From assembly GCF_020829595.1 (NCBI RefSeq), contig NZ_JAIVFW010000025.1:1-64000 (forward strand): DNA of 64,000 bases. The letters are read 5' to 3'. This document shows, in pieces, positions 8,691 through 16,855 of the stretch; positions within the stretch are counted from its first letter, which is position 1, and the number at the start of each line of letters is the position of its first letter. This DNA is from Nostoc sp. CHAB 5844 (GTDB lineage: Bacteria; Cyanobacteriota; Cyanobacteriia; Cyanobacteriales; Nostocaceae). The position numbers were made by a program, and so were the translations under genes. Under the pieces are notes generated by a model, which did not search any database, had not been told where the DNA came from, and saw only the letters and a program-made list of their open reading frames with translations.

Positions 8691-9200
8691 ATGCGCGATG
8701 CAGTCACAAGTTTAATTAAGAATTATGACGTAGCTGGACGTTATTTTGACCGGAACGCGATCGATAGTCTGAAATCTTATTTTGAAAGTGGTACAGCACG
8801 GGTGCAAGCTGCGGCTGCTATCAATTCAAATGCTGCTTCTATTGTCAAGCAGGCTGGTGCTAAGTTATTTGAAGAACTACCAGAATTGATTCGTCCTGGT
8901 GGAAATGCCTATACAACTCGTCGTTATGCGGCTTGTCTGCGTGATATGGACTATTACCTACGCTACGCTACTTATGCGCTAGTTGCTGGTAACACAAACG
9001 TATTGGATGAGCGCGTACTCCAAGGGTTGAGAGAAACTTACAATTCTCTAAGTGTACCTATTGGGCCGACAGTTCGCGGTGTCCAGTTGATGAAAGATTT
9101 GGTCAAGGAACAAGTAGCAGCAGCAGGCGTGGTGAATGCTGCTTTTGTGGATGAACCTTTTGACCACATCACCCGCGAGTTAAGTGAGCAGGATGTTTAG
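8691..9200 (+). CDS. apcF: Allophycocyanin beta-18 subunit ApcF
   Basis: A 169-residue phycobiliprotein of the phycobilisome core. It begins MRDAVTSLIKNYD and carries the bilin-binding Cys in TTRRYAACLRDMDYYLRYA. The N-terminus and the tail DEPFDHITRELSE separate it from ApcB. ApcF sits in the basal core cylinders next to the ApcE core-membrane linker and helps pass energy to photosystem II. It is divergent from glnA, with the NtcA promoter of glnA between them. A GGGAGAAAAGGA sequence precedes the ATG and a HIP1-based hairpin follows the gene. Confidence 0.96.
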   Translation: MRDAVTSLIKNYDVAGRYFDRNAIDSLKSYFESGTARVQAAAAINSNAASIVKQAGAKLFEELPELIRPGGNAYTTRRYAACLRDMDYYLRYATYALVAGNTNVLDERVLQGLRETYNSLSVPIGPTVRGVQLMKDLVKEQVAAAGVVNAAFVDEPFDHITRELSEQDV

Positions 9201-9240
9201 TAATTTAAAGATAGGCTAGACATCTGTCATATAGTTTAAC

Positions 9241-9286
9241 AAAGCGATCGCATCTTGTTTTTATTAAGAAGCGATCGCTTTTTTGC
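9241..9286 (+). terminator. apcF terminator built from two HIP1 octamers
   Basis: agcgatcgc (9243-9251) and gcgatcgct (9271-9279) form a nine-base stem around an AT-rich loop and are followed by TTTTTT. It lies 41 bases after the apcF stop. The two arms are HIP1 octamers with one extra pairing base. Confidence 0.75.
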
Positions 9287-9434
9287 GTATAAAAATAAAT
9301 CTAATTGTTTTTGACGAGCAACTAAAGAGGATTATCATTCAGCAATGTCAAAATAATTTATTTTCCTGTTACAACAATACTATATTAACAAAGTATATTA
9401 TAATACATACTATAGAACTAATGCCAACACTTCC

Positions 9435-9702
9435 ATGAGCATTAATGATTTAGAATTTTTGCACGGTGCGGCTTTTCTTCGACTTCTCAAAGGAACATCT
9501 CATATATCCATAAGTTATTTATCTTGTATTCATCCGTCTCTTTATCTTACTGAAAGTAAAAATAAACAATCCGCCATTTTATTCAAAATATCAAAAAGGA
9601 GAAAAAATTAAAGGATGGGATGATCATTCTATTTATCTACCTATGTTGGTACTACCTAAACAAAAATTTGTTTTAATGTTTAATTATGCTGAAGATGAGT
9701 AA
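9435..9702 (+). pseudogene. Frameshifted small hypothetical gene
   Basis: An ATG at 9435 opens a 58-codon frame (MSINDLEFLHGAAFLRLLKG...). In the shifted frame the reading continues with YSKYQKGEKIKGWDDHSIYL and ends at the TAA at 9700-9702. The two halves give a coherent protein of about 90 residues with plausible composition if one base is added or removed near 9560-9585. I do not recognise the family. It may be a decayed or foreign gene; chance alignment of two open frames is also possible. Confidence 0.35.
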
Positions 9703-9947
9703 TGTTTGAAACTGTCATCTTAACTCTAAGCAAAAATTCTGAAGAAAATTTTTAGAATATCAGCTTGCTTAAGCAGTGATTGAGTACGCTATTAGTAGAC
9801 GGCTTATGTGCTTCTCGCGCCATAGTACAGAAGCTATTTCAGACTGGTGAGCTTACTGTTCATGAACAGGTAATCGGGTGATAAAAGAACGATATCGCCA
9901 AGAACAATTAGCTGTAAGCTGTTGTAGTGCGTATTTCACTAGCTATT

Positions 9948-11183
9948 ATGGCAACGATTAACGACAACTACCTCAAGCTCAAAGCTGGTTATCTGTTCCC
10001 GGAAATTGCACGGCGAGTAAATGCCTTTGCAGAAGCTAACCCTGATGCCAAAATCATTCGTTTGGGAATTGGCGATGTTACCGAACCGCTACCAGAAGCT
10101 TGCCGCACAGCAATGATTAAAGCTGTGGAAGAAATGGGCGATCGCGCAACTTTTAAAGGCTACGGGCCAGAACAAGGTTATGCTTGGTTAAGGGAAAAAA
10201 TTGCAACTCAAGATTTCCAAGCACGCGGCGCAGAAATCGATACTGACGAAATCTTTATTTCTGATGGTTCCAAATGCGACACAGGTAATATTCTCGATAT
10301 TTTTGGTAACAACAACGTCATCGCTGTTACAGACCCAGTGTATCCTGTATATGTAGATACGAATGTGATGGCAGGACACACAGGTTCAGCTAATGAAAAA
10401 GGTGAATTTGAAGGTTTAGTATATCTGCCAGTTACCGCCGAAAATAACTTTACTGCGGAAATTCCTAGCCAAAAAGTTGATTTAATTTATCTGTGCTTTC
10501 CCAATAACCCTACTGGTGCAACTGCAACTAAAGAACATCTCCAAGCTTGGGTAGACTACGCCATAGCTAACGGTTCAATTATTTTCTTTGATGCTGCTTA
10601 CGAAGCGTATATTACAGACTCGACATTACCTCATTCTATCTATGAAATTGCAGGTGCAAGAGATTGTGCGATCGAATTTCGTTCTTTTTCTAAGAATGCT
10701 GGTTTTACGGGAACTCGTTGCGCTTTAACTGTTGTACCCAAAACCTTAAAAGCCAAAGCCGCCGACGGTTCTGATGTAGAACTGTGGAAACTGTGGAACC
10801 GCCGCCAGTCTACCAAGTTCAACGGTGTGTCTTACATTGTGCAACGGGGTGCAGAAGCCGTTTATTTTGCAGATGGACAAGCACAAATTAAGGCATTAGT
10901 TAGTTTATATTTAGAAAATGCCAAAATTATTCGAGAACAACTCACAGCAGCCGGACTGGCTGTGTATGGTGGTGTGAATGCGCCTTACGTTTGGGTAAAA
11001 ACTCCCAACGGACTATCGAGTTGGGATTTCTTCGATAAATTGCTGCATACTTGCAATGTTGTCGGAACACCTGGTTCTGGTTTTGGTGCTGCGGGTGAAG
11101 GCTACTTCCGCATTTCTGCATTCAACAGCCGCGAAAATGTCGAAGAGGCGATGAAGCGAATTACAGAGAAGTTTAAGGTGTAG
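9948..11183 (+). CDS. dapL: LL-diaminopimelate aminotransferase
   Basis: A 411-residue class I/II PLP aminotransferase converting tetrahydrodipicolinate directly to LL-diaminopimelate, the lysine and peptidoglycan route used by cyanobacteria and plants. Visible: [32 protein letters not shown] and the PLP-lysine motif [10 protein letters not shown], with a C-terminal [14 protein letters not shown]. The start is ATG 9948 ([20 protein letters not shown]), as in known DapL proteins; an upstream GTG at 9927 would add seven residues. A hairpin and then an IS element follow the stop codon. Confidence 0.96.
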   Translation: MATINDNYLKLKAGYLFPEIARRVNAFAEANPDAKIIRLGIGDVTEPLPEACRTAMIKAVEEMGDRATFKGYGPEQGYAWLREKIATQDFQARGAEIDTDEIFISDGSKCDTGNILDIFGNNNVIAVTDPVYPVYVDTNVMAGHTGSANEKGEFEGLVYLPVTAENNFTAEIPSQKVDLIYLCFPNNPTGATATKEHLQAWVDYAIANGSIIFFDAAYEAYITDSTLPHSIYEIAGARDCAIEFRSFSKNAGFTGTRCALTVVPKTLKAKAADGSDVELWKLWNRRQSTKFNGVSYIVQRGAEAVYFADGQAQIKALVSLYLENAKIIREQLTAAGLAVYGGVNAPYVWVKTPNGLSSWDFFDKLLHTCNVVGTPGSGFGAAGEGYFRISAFNSRENVEEAMKRITEKFKV

Positions 11184-11191
11184 AGACTTGT

Positions 11192-11208
11192 GGTGGGCGA
11201 TGCCCACC
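11192..11208 (+). terminator. Hairpin after dapL
   Basis: ggtgggc-gat-gcccacc, a perfect seven-base stem nine bases after the dapL stop. It lacks a strong T-run, so it is only a candidate terminator. The IS5-type element inserted immediately downstream (target TTA at 11209-11211). Confidence 0.5.
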
Positions 11209-11296
11209 TTAGAGGATGTCTGAAAAGTAAGAAAGCCCACGTAACGGTATCCTGTCAGTAGAAAAAATACTTAAGTATGACAGAGTTACGAGAGCC

Positions 11297-12229
11297 ATGA
11301 ATCCATCGTACCCAAGTAATATGACCTCCCAGCAGTGGGAACTGCTATCAGGACTCATATCATGTCCGGGTAATTAGTTATAATTCCCGAATCTATGCAG
11401 AGAACCCAAAAACCCCTCCCCTCTGCTCCCCTGCTCCTCTGCTCCTCTGCACCTGAAGCTGCCTTAATGATAAGTCTTTCACCGGACACGATATCATTCC
11501 TGCGCCAAAAACTGGAGGTCGAAAACGTAGTGTCGATATGGAGGCGATCGTTAACGCAATCTTGTACATCTTGTGTGCAGGTTGCGCGTGGCGAATGCTA
11601 CCAAATGATTTTCCTAAGTGGAAAACTGTGTATCATTACTTTCGACAATGGCGAAAAGATGAAACATGGCAGGAAATTCACTCTTCGGTTACGCTTGTGG
11701 GTACGTGTAAGCCAAAACCGGGAACAATCGCCATCTGAGGCGATTATGGATAGCCAAACAGTTGAAACCGGAACGATGGTCTCAAAAGATGTCGGCTTCG
11801 ATGCAGGTAAAAAAATTAAAGGACGTAAACGGCACATAATCATTGATACCTTGGGCTTGCTTATTGTTGTGGTAATCACAGCCGATAAAAGTAAGTGAGC
11901 AAGCGGGCGCAAAACAAGCTCTATCAAAGCTTAATCAAATACGCGATCGCATGGGTAGATTAATTCAGATTTGGGTTGATGGTGGCTATCGCGGTCAAGA
12001 TTTCACGCACTGGGTGATGGATGTTTATCGCTGGCTATGGAGCGTTGTTACACGCTCTGAAGAACAGAAGGGTTTTGTTGTTCTTCCAAAACGGTGGTTG
12101 GTTGAAAGAACTTTTGGTTGGTTCAATTGGTCTCGTAGACTAAGTAAAGACTATGAGATTTTACCTGAAACGACAGAGGCTTTTATTTACGTTGCAATGA
12201 TTCGTTTAATGTTAAAGCAACTTGTGTGA
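11297..12229 (+). pseudogene. IS5-family transposase, broken by a MITE and two frameshifts
   Basis: The reading starts at ATG 11297 (MNPSYPSNMTSQQWELLSGL), is cut at codon 21 by a 135-base inserted element, and resumes with APKTGGRKRSVDM and ILYILCAGCAWRMLPNDFP. A frameshift near 11690 switches to the frame with AIMDSQTVETG (catalytic Asp) and IKGRKRHIIIDTLGLL. A second shift near 11890 leads to WVDGGYRGQDF (second Asp) and WLVERTFGWFNWSRRL (the Glu region), ending at 12229. All DDE blocks remain recognisable, so decay is recent. Confidence 0.9.
11359..11493. mobile_element. 135-bp miniature element inserted in the IS5 transposase
   Basis: Imperfect inverted ends atcatgtccggg and ccggacacgata, flanked by a TCAT direct repeat (11355-11358 and 11494-11497). 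Removing the element and one TCAT restores the codons GGA CTC ATT CCT GCG CCA AAA, that is GLIPAPK, joining the two transposase halves in frame. It has no coding capacity; an open frame starting in it at 11395 is an artefact. Confidence 0.8.
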
Positions 12230-12243
12230 TGAACATTACCTGT

Positions 12244-12468
12244 CTAAAACTTTTCAGACATCCTCTTAGGCTGATTTTTATTATCTCGTTCTGATAAATA
12301 AAAATTAATATAAAACATAGAATCTTCTTTGATGGGAAGACTTTTTCGTCTCAGCTTCCTAAATTCAGTATCATCTAAACGCCAAAGTTCGTATTTAATA
12401 TCTTTTCGTTGGAGTTGAACTTTTCTACGTTCTTTAATTTGTTTAATTACTTGTTGCATAGAATTCAT
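12244..12468 (-). CDS. Small hypothetical protein, 3' end replaced by IS sequence
   Basis: A 74-residue ORF (MNSMQQVIKQIKERRKVQL...), highly charged, with no recognised domain. Its last residues MSEKF and the stop codon are read from the right end of the IS5-type element, so the native C-terminus has been lost. It is divergent from the Rpn-type gene. It may be a truncated hypothetical gene or no longer functional. Confidence 0.4.
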   Translation of the reverse strand: MNSMQQVIKQIKERRKVQLQRKDIKYELWRLDDTEFRKLRRKSLPIKEDSMFYINFYLSERDNKNQPKRMSEKF

Positions 12469-12527
12469 TTGCTCACTGTATAGTATTAATGTACTATATT
12501 TGTGCTTTAATTTCTAGCGTTTCAAAG

Positions 12528-13499
12528 ATGATAAATGAAAATCCCCAGACTGAATATGATTCGCCTTGGAAGCAGATACTACAACTGTATTTTCAAGACT
12601 TCATGCTGTTTTTCTTCCCCCAAGCCTATGAGCAAATAGATTGGACAAAAGAACCAGAGTTCTTAGATAAGGAATTAGAACAGGTGGTTCGTGATGCTGA
12701 ACTGGGGAAGCATTTGGCAGATAAGTTGGTAAAAATATATCTCAAGAACGGTGAAGAAAACTGGGTACTGATACATCTGGAAATTCAGGCTCAGGAAGAC
12801 TCTGACCTTCCGAGAAGGATGTACACCTACAACTATCGCATATATGATAGATATAAGCGCTCAGTAGCATCCTTGGCGATTTTGGGTGATGAGCGTGTCA
12901 ACTGGCGACCCTCGCAGTTTGGTTACGAGTTGTTTGAGTGTAGCGTAAATTTCCAATTCCCCGTGATCAAGTTGGTAGACTACAGCCAAAGGTTGTCTGA
13001 GCTTGAGTCTAGTCGTAACCCGTTTGCTACAGTAGTAATGGCACATCTAAAAGCGATTGAGACACGGAATAATCGCGTTGAGCGTAAACAGCAGAAATTA
13101 GTTTTGGTGCGGCGACTTTATGAGCAGGGGTTTGAACGCGAAGATGTTCTAAACTTGTTAGCATTTATAGATTGGATGCTGACGCTACCATTAGATTTAG
13201 AACGAGAGTTTCAGCACGAAGTAGAGCAATTGGAGGCAGAGCAACGTATGCAGTATGTTACTTCTTTTGAACGATTTGGTATTCAAAAAGGTAAGCTTGA
13301 AGCTTTATTAAAGGGTATATCTTTGGGATTAAAACTCAAATTTGGCTCTGAAGGGCAAAACTTATTACCTGAAATCGAATCTATCCAAGATGTAAGTGTG
13401 CTGGAAGATATCTTGTCAGGGATAGAAACATCCAGTAATGTTTCACAATTGCGTCAAATTTACCAGTCGTCCACAACAGACACCCAACCAGAAGTTTGA
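12528..13499 (+). CDS. Rpn family recombination-promoting nuclease-like protein
   Basis: A 323-residue protein of the Rpn / PD-(D/E)XK nuclease superfamily expanded in cyanobacteria. N-terminal SPWKQILQLYFQDFMLFFFP and the core GEENWVLIHLEIQAQ (the E-x-Q catalytic-type strand), followed by PRRMYTYNYRIYDRY, are typical. The helical C-terminal part (from about residue 195) is charged and ends in a KGKLEALLKGISLGLKLKFG segment, as in family members. E. coli Rpn proteins are DNA endonucleases promoting RecA-independent recombination; here that is inference. ATG 12528 is preferred to 12489. It sits among IS debris. Confidence 0.75.
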   Translation: MINENPQTEYDSPWKQILQLYFQDFMLFFFPQAYEQIDWTKEPEFLDKELEQVVRDAELGKHLADKLVKIYLKNGEENWVLIHLEIQAQEDSDLPRRMYTYNYRIYDRYKRSVASLAILGDERVNWRPSQFGYELFECSVNFQFPVIKLVDYSQRLSELESSRNPFATVVMAHLKAIETRNNRVERKQQKLVLVRRLYEQGFEREDVLNLLAFIDWMLTLPLDLEREFQHEVEQLEAEQRMQYVTSFERFGIQKGKLEALLKGISLGLKLKFGSEGQNLLPEIESIQDVSVLEDILSGIETSSNVSQLRQIYQSSTTDTQPEV

Positions 13500-13534
13500 C
13501 CGCCATCATAACCATCGGTTTTACTACAAAATGT

Positions 13535-13690
13535 CTACCCCACCAAATACCTCACCACCTGCGGATCTATCGCTGCAATCCGATGCCTGATTGACTGTGG
13601 AGGATTATTGAAAAACTGTTTTAAATCCCGACTTTTGACTTGATAACAACTGGTACAACGCTTTTTGGCTTTTAACCAACCTTGTCTCAC
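13535..13690 (-). pseudogene. Orphan coding fragment beside the IS630 remnant
   Basis: An open frame without a start codon reads VRQGWLKAKKRCTSC, then QFFNNPPQSIRHRIAAIDPQ, and ends at the TAG at 13537-13535. Composition looks like real protein, and it is cut at its upstream end by the IS630 remnant. I do not recognise the family; it is probably the 3' end of a gene disrupted by the IS. Confidence 0.35.
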
Positions 13691-14192
13691 CCAATAAGTT
13701 CAAGGGGCGACAATGGTAAATTATCCATAACTACTACTGCGCCTGACCACAATTGAGGCACTAAAAATTTCTCAATAAATACATCAAATGCTTGACTATC
13801 CATTGAGTTATTCATTGTGATTAATGCCACCACTTTTTTCATACTAATGGCTCCAATTACTGTCACCTTTGCACCGCGATAAAATGGTTTTAGTTCATAT
13901 ACTCTTGTTCCCATTTGTGAACGTGCATGGGTTCTTGTCAGACCCAGTATTACTCCTGCCTCATCTAGAAATACTAAATTTTCTGGCTCTAGATTTCTGA
14001 CTTTTTCCCAGTATTCTGCTCTCAGGTTTTGGACTCTTGGAGTTGCTGCTTGGCTACTCCGCAATGTGTTTTTTGACGATTTAATCCCAATTTTTGTAAA
14101 GCGCGGCACATTGCAGTTCGACTCACCCAATTTCCCGTCTTCAATGCAAATAATTCACATAACTCAACTATTTTACTGGAATATCGCTTCAA
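13687..14192 (-). pseudogene. IS630-family transposase remnant
   Basis: Reading leftward, a frame with WVSRTAMCRALQKLGLNRQK (helix-turn-helix region of IS630 transposases) shifts into one containing FLDEAGVILGLTRTHAR (first catalytic Asp), YRGAKVTVIGAIS and VVVMDNLP (second Asp). The N-terminal start is missing, there is a frameshift near 14060, and the segment with the third catalytic Glu is lost after MDNLP. The remnant therefore cannot encode an active enzyme. It abuts the stop of the methyltransferase gene. Confidence 0.85.
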
Positions 14193-14962
14193 AACCGCAC
14201 TTTATATAACTCAAATAATTCTCCTGAGTGCTGTGCAACTACTTTACCACCAGCAGCTTTTATCATCTTTTCCCACTCAGCCAGAGGTTCTAAAAATACT
14301 TCTGCACCTAAATAAGTTTCTAACACTGCCCAATCTTCTGCTAGAGGCTGTTCTGGGTTGAGGATGTCAAATACAAAATGTCCCCCGGATTTTAACACTC
14401 GTTTAACTTCTCCCAAAACAGTATTCCAGTATTCCAAAGGATAATAGCAACTAAATCCAGTAGCGATCGCCAAATCAAACTGATTTAAGGAATAATTTAA
14501 ATGATGCGCCGCACCTAACTCTACACCTTTGAATAGCTTGGAATTCAGTTGAGAACCACGAGAATTGAGAGTATCTCGCGCTATATTACTGATTTCTTGT
14601 CCATAAAAAAATGCTTGCCAATCTCGCCAAGGATAAATCAAAAAGCTGACACCGCAACCAATATCCAAACAATGTTGATTTTTCTGAGGTTGAGCAATTT
14701 CCCAAAAAGGCGAAACAGTCCTTCCAGACAATAAACCAGCCTGCCATTCTTGATATATTGGCATAGATTGTACTTCTTGTGGCAATTCAAAAGTTTGATT
14801 TTGATACTGGCGGTTGAAGCGATAAGCTACTTGTGTTGTTCTTTCTTGCCATTTATCTGAGTGAGGATTTTGGGAATTAAACGGATAATTGGGAAACTGC
14901 TTTTTAGACATGAGCTTCTTCACTGCTGTTGATAGTGGATTATAAACTGTGGTTGTAGACAT
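14189..14962 (-). CDS. Class I SAM-dependent methyltransferase
   Basis: A 257-residue methyltransferase. Motif I is CLDIGCGVSFLIYPW, followed by an acidic-loop strand, FDLAIATGFSCYYPLEYW (motif IV region) and EVKRVLKSGGHFVFDILNP (post-motif). The substrate cannot be inferred. The ATG at 14962 (MSTTTVYNPL) is preferred to an upstream TTG at 14980. The gene is divergent from the acyltransferase gene, about 100 bases apart. Its stop codon meets the IS630 remnant, so the C-terminus may have been altered by the insertion, though the last residues look natural. Confidence 0.75.
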   Translation of the reverse strand: MSTTTVYNPLSTAVKKLMSKKQFPNYPFNSQNPHSDKWQERTTQVAYRFNRQYQNQTFELPQEVQSMPIYQEWQAGLLSGRTVSPFWEIAQPQKNQHCLDIGCGVSFLIYPWRDWQAFFYGQEISNIARDTLNSRGSQLNSKLFKGVELGAAHHLNYSLNQFDLAIATGFSCYYPLEYWNTVLGEVKRVLKSGGHFVFDILNPEQPLAEDWAVLETYLGAEVFLEPLAEWEKMIKAAGGKVVAQHSGELFELYKVRF

Positions 14963-15061
14963 CGCAGTTAGGTTTGTCAACTAAGAGATTTGCGCGATCG
15001 CCCAAGGCACAACCTAAAATTCATATTGTACAATCGCAAGAAACACCATCTGGAGAGCAGC

Positions 15062-16459
15062 TTGCCTAAATCGATACACTCTACTCAACCACCATTAAAA
15101 TTTATTCCCCAAAAGTTTAACCCGCTGGCACTCCAGATGATGCGGTGGTTTTTGCCATTTATTTTACGTTTTCGGACTCGACCTTGGTTAACTGCTGGTG
15201 TTGTCAAAATTGAAGCCAAGAACGCAGAGATATTAGCCGAACTTTATCAACAATTCCAAGCAGGCAAAATCCGCTTTTTGATAGCATTTCGCCACCCGGA
15301 AGTAGAAGACCCTCTTTGTATGCTGTATTTGCTTTCGCGCCTTGTTCCCAAAGCAGCGCGTCAGCACGATATCAAGTTACAGCAACCACTCCATAGTTAC
15401 TTTATTTATGAGCGAGGTATGACACTATGGGCGGGAAACTGGCTAGGTTGGTTATTTTCTCGTGTTGGCGGTATTCCAGTGCGGCGTGGGAGACGAATTG
15501 ACAGGCTGGCTATTCAAACAGCGCGAGATTTATTTGCCAATGGTAAAATGCCGATCGCTGTTGCACCGGAAGGTGGTACTAATGGTCATAGTGGCATAGT
15601 GAGCCTCTTAGAACCAGGTGTTGCACAATTAGGTTTTTGGTGTGTGGAAGACTTGCAAAAAAGCGATCGTACTGAAACAGTATTAATCGTACCAGTTGCT
15701 ATTCAGTATCGTTATATTCAGCCACCTTGGTCAAAAATAGATTGGTTATTGAGTAAACTAGAAGCTGATAGCGGTTTAGCAGTACAGCCAATTTCTCAGT
15801 CTGCAAGTGACAACTCAGCGAAAATTTATCATCAACGCATTTGTCGACTAGGTGAATATCTCATTACCGAGATGGAAGAATTTTATCGCCGCTTTTATCA
15901 TCAAGACTTACCACAAATACCCAATCAAACATTAATTACCAGACTACATCGTTTATTAGATACAGGCTTAAAAGTTGCCGAACAATATTTTGATATCCAA
16001 GCACAGGGAAACTTTATCGACCGCTGTCGGCGTTTAGAAGATGCAGGTTGGAATTACATTTACCGCGAAGACATTCCAGATATCAATACACTACCACCCT
16101 TGAAACGCGGACTAGCAGATTGGATTGCAGAAGAAGCAGACTTGCGAATGCAACATATGCGGATAGTGGAAAGTTTTGTCGCCGTCACCGAAACCTATCT
16201 AAAAGAACAACCCACCAGCGAAAGGTTCGCCGAGACAGCCTTACTTATGTATGATATGCTGACTCGAATTAAAGACTCAACACTACCTGGAAGACCACGC
16301 TTAGGTTTGCGCCAAGTGCAAATTACTGTAGGAGAGCCACTTTCTGTAACCGAACGCTGGGAAAAGTCGCAAAATAATCGTCATGCAGCTAGACAAGCAG
16401 CGAGTACGTTGACGAAAGATTTGCAGGTAGCATTGGAGAATTTAATTAGTCCCTATTAG
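15062..16459 (+). CDS. PlsC-like phospholipid/glycerol acyltransferase domain protein
   Basis: A 465-residue membrane-associated protein with a 1-acylglycerol-3-phosphate acyltransferase-like domain. IAFRHPEVEDP replaces the classic NHxxxxD block (H and D at equivalent spacing), and VAPEGGTNGHSG is the conserved EG block; a hydrophobic segment GWLFSRVGGIPVRRGR lies between them. The C-terminal half is helical and specific to cyanobacterial homologues. No good ATG is in frame early; TTG 15062 (PKSIHSTQPP follows) with GGAG nine bases upstream is chosen over TTG 14990. The last codons and stop are inside a CRISPR-like repeat. Confidence 0.75.
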   Translation: MPKSIHSTQPPLKFIPQKFNPLALQMMRWFLPFILRFRTRPWLTAGVVKIEAKNAEILAELYQQFQAGKIRFLIAFRHPEVEDPLCMLYLLSRLVPKAARQHDIKLQQPLHSYFIYERGMTLWAGNWLGWLFSRVGGIPVRRGRRIDRLAIQTARDLFANGKMPIAVAPEGGTNGHSGIVSLLEPGVAQLGFWCVEDLQKSDRTETVLIVPVAIQYRYIQPPWSKIDWLLSKLEADSGLAVQPISQSASDNSAKIYHQRICRLGEYLITEMEEFYRRFYHQDLPQIPNQTLITRLHRLLDTGLKVAEQYFDIQAQGNFIDRCRRLEDAGWNYIYREDIPDINTLPPLKRGLADWIAEEADLRMQHMRIVESFVAVTETYLKEQPTSERFAETALLMYDMLTRIKDSTLPGRPRLGLRQVQITVGEPLSVTERWEKSQNNRHAARQAASTLTKDLQVALENLISPY

Positions 16460-16541
16460 GGATTGAAACAGTTTAACGTTTTCTTTTAAAATTGTAACAT
16501 GAAGATTGAAATTTCAACTAATCCCTATTAGGAATTGAAAA
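16433..16541 (+). CRISPR. Relic mini-CRISPR: two degenerate 37-bp repeats, one spacer
   Basis: Repeat 1 (16433-16469) ends taatta-gtccctattagggattgaaac in outline; repeat 2 (16505-16541) is a close relative ending ctaatccctattaggaattgaaaa. Over 38 aligned bases 28 agree. Both carry the core of the cyanobacterial repeat family (aatccctattagggattgaaac at the 3' end, palindromic ccctattaggg). They are separated by a 35-base spacer, a normal spacer length. No cas genes are nearby, and the repeats are degenerate, so this is an isolated relic. Repeat 1 contains the acyltransferase stop codon. Confidence 0.65.
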
Positions 16542-16855
16542 ACATTGTGAAACATAAATCAATACGGTTCAGTTAAGCATTTATTTCTCTCTTTGCGCCC
16601 TTTGCGTCCTTTGTGGTTTGTCAAAAAATTGTTTTTCACAAAAAGCTTTAGCTTTTCCTGAACTACATTACTATATAATTTAATTAAATTTAAGCAAGGA
16701 ACATTATCTAATAAAATTATATTTATATAGCAATCCTATTTAATTTGTAGAAATTGGAAGACTCAGATAACCGACTTCTTCAAGAAGTCGGTTATCTTGT
16801 AATTCACGAATGATTTAAATCTATATTTGTGAGGTATTTTGGCATTAGTTGAAAT
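16542..16855. other. Intergenic region with a perfect palindrome
   Basis: About 310 AT-rich bases between convergent genes. It includes a perfect 33-base palindrome at 16765-16797 (16-base arms agataaccgacttctt around a single C), which could act as a terminator for either neighbour. A related gaagtcgggg-type palindrome occurs near 33240. No gene seen. Confidence 0.6.

Larger units (their letters stand above)
11212..12265 (+). mobile_element. IS5-family (IS1031-like) insertion sequence, decayed
   Basis: Perfect 17-base terminal inverted repeats gaggatgtctgaaaagt (11212-11228 and complement at 12249-12265), flanked by a TTA direct repeat (11209-11211, 12266-12268). A three-base TNA duplication is typical of the IS1031 group of IS5. 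Total 1054 bases; 915 after removing the 135-base inserted element and its four-base duplication, a normal size for the group. The transposase is inactive. Confidence 0.88.

Noticed and set aside
9784-9882. A short coding-like stretch before dapL
   Set aside because: About 30 open codons without a start, in a region with repeat-like words; too short to support a gene remnant.
11395-11898. A 167-codon open frame starting within the MITE in the IS5 element
   Set aside because: It begins in the inserted element and joins transposase frames by chance; the true transposase is a broken gene read from 11297.
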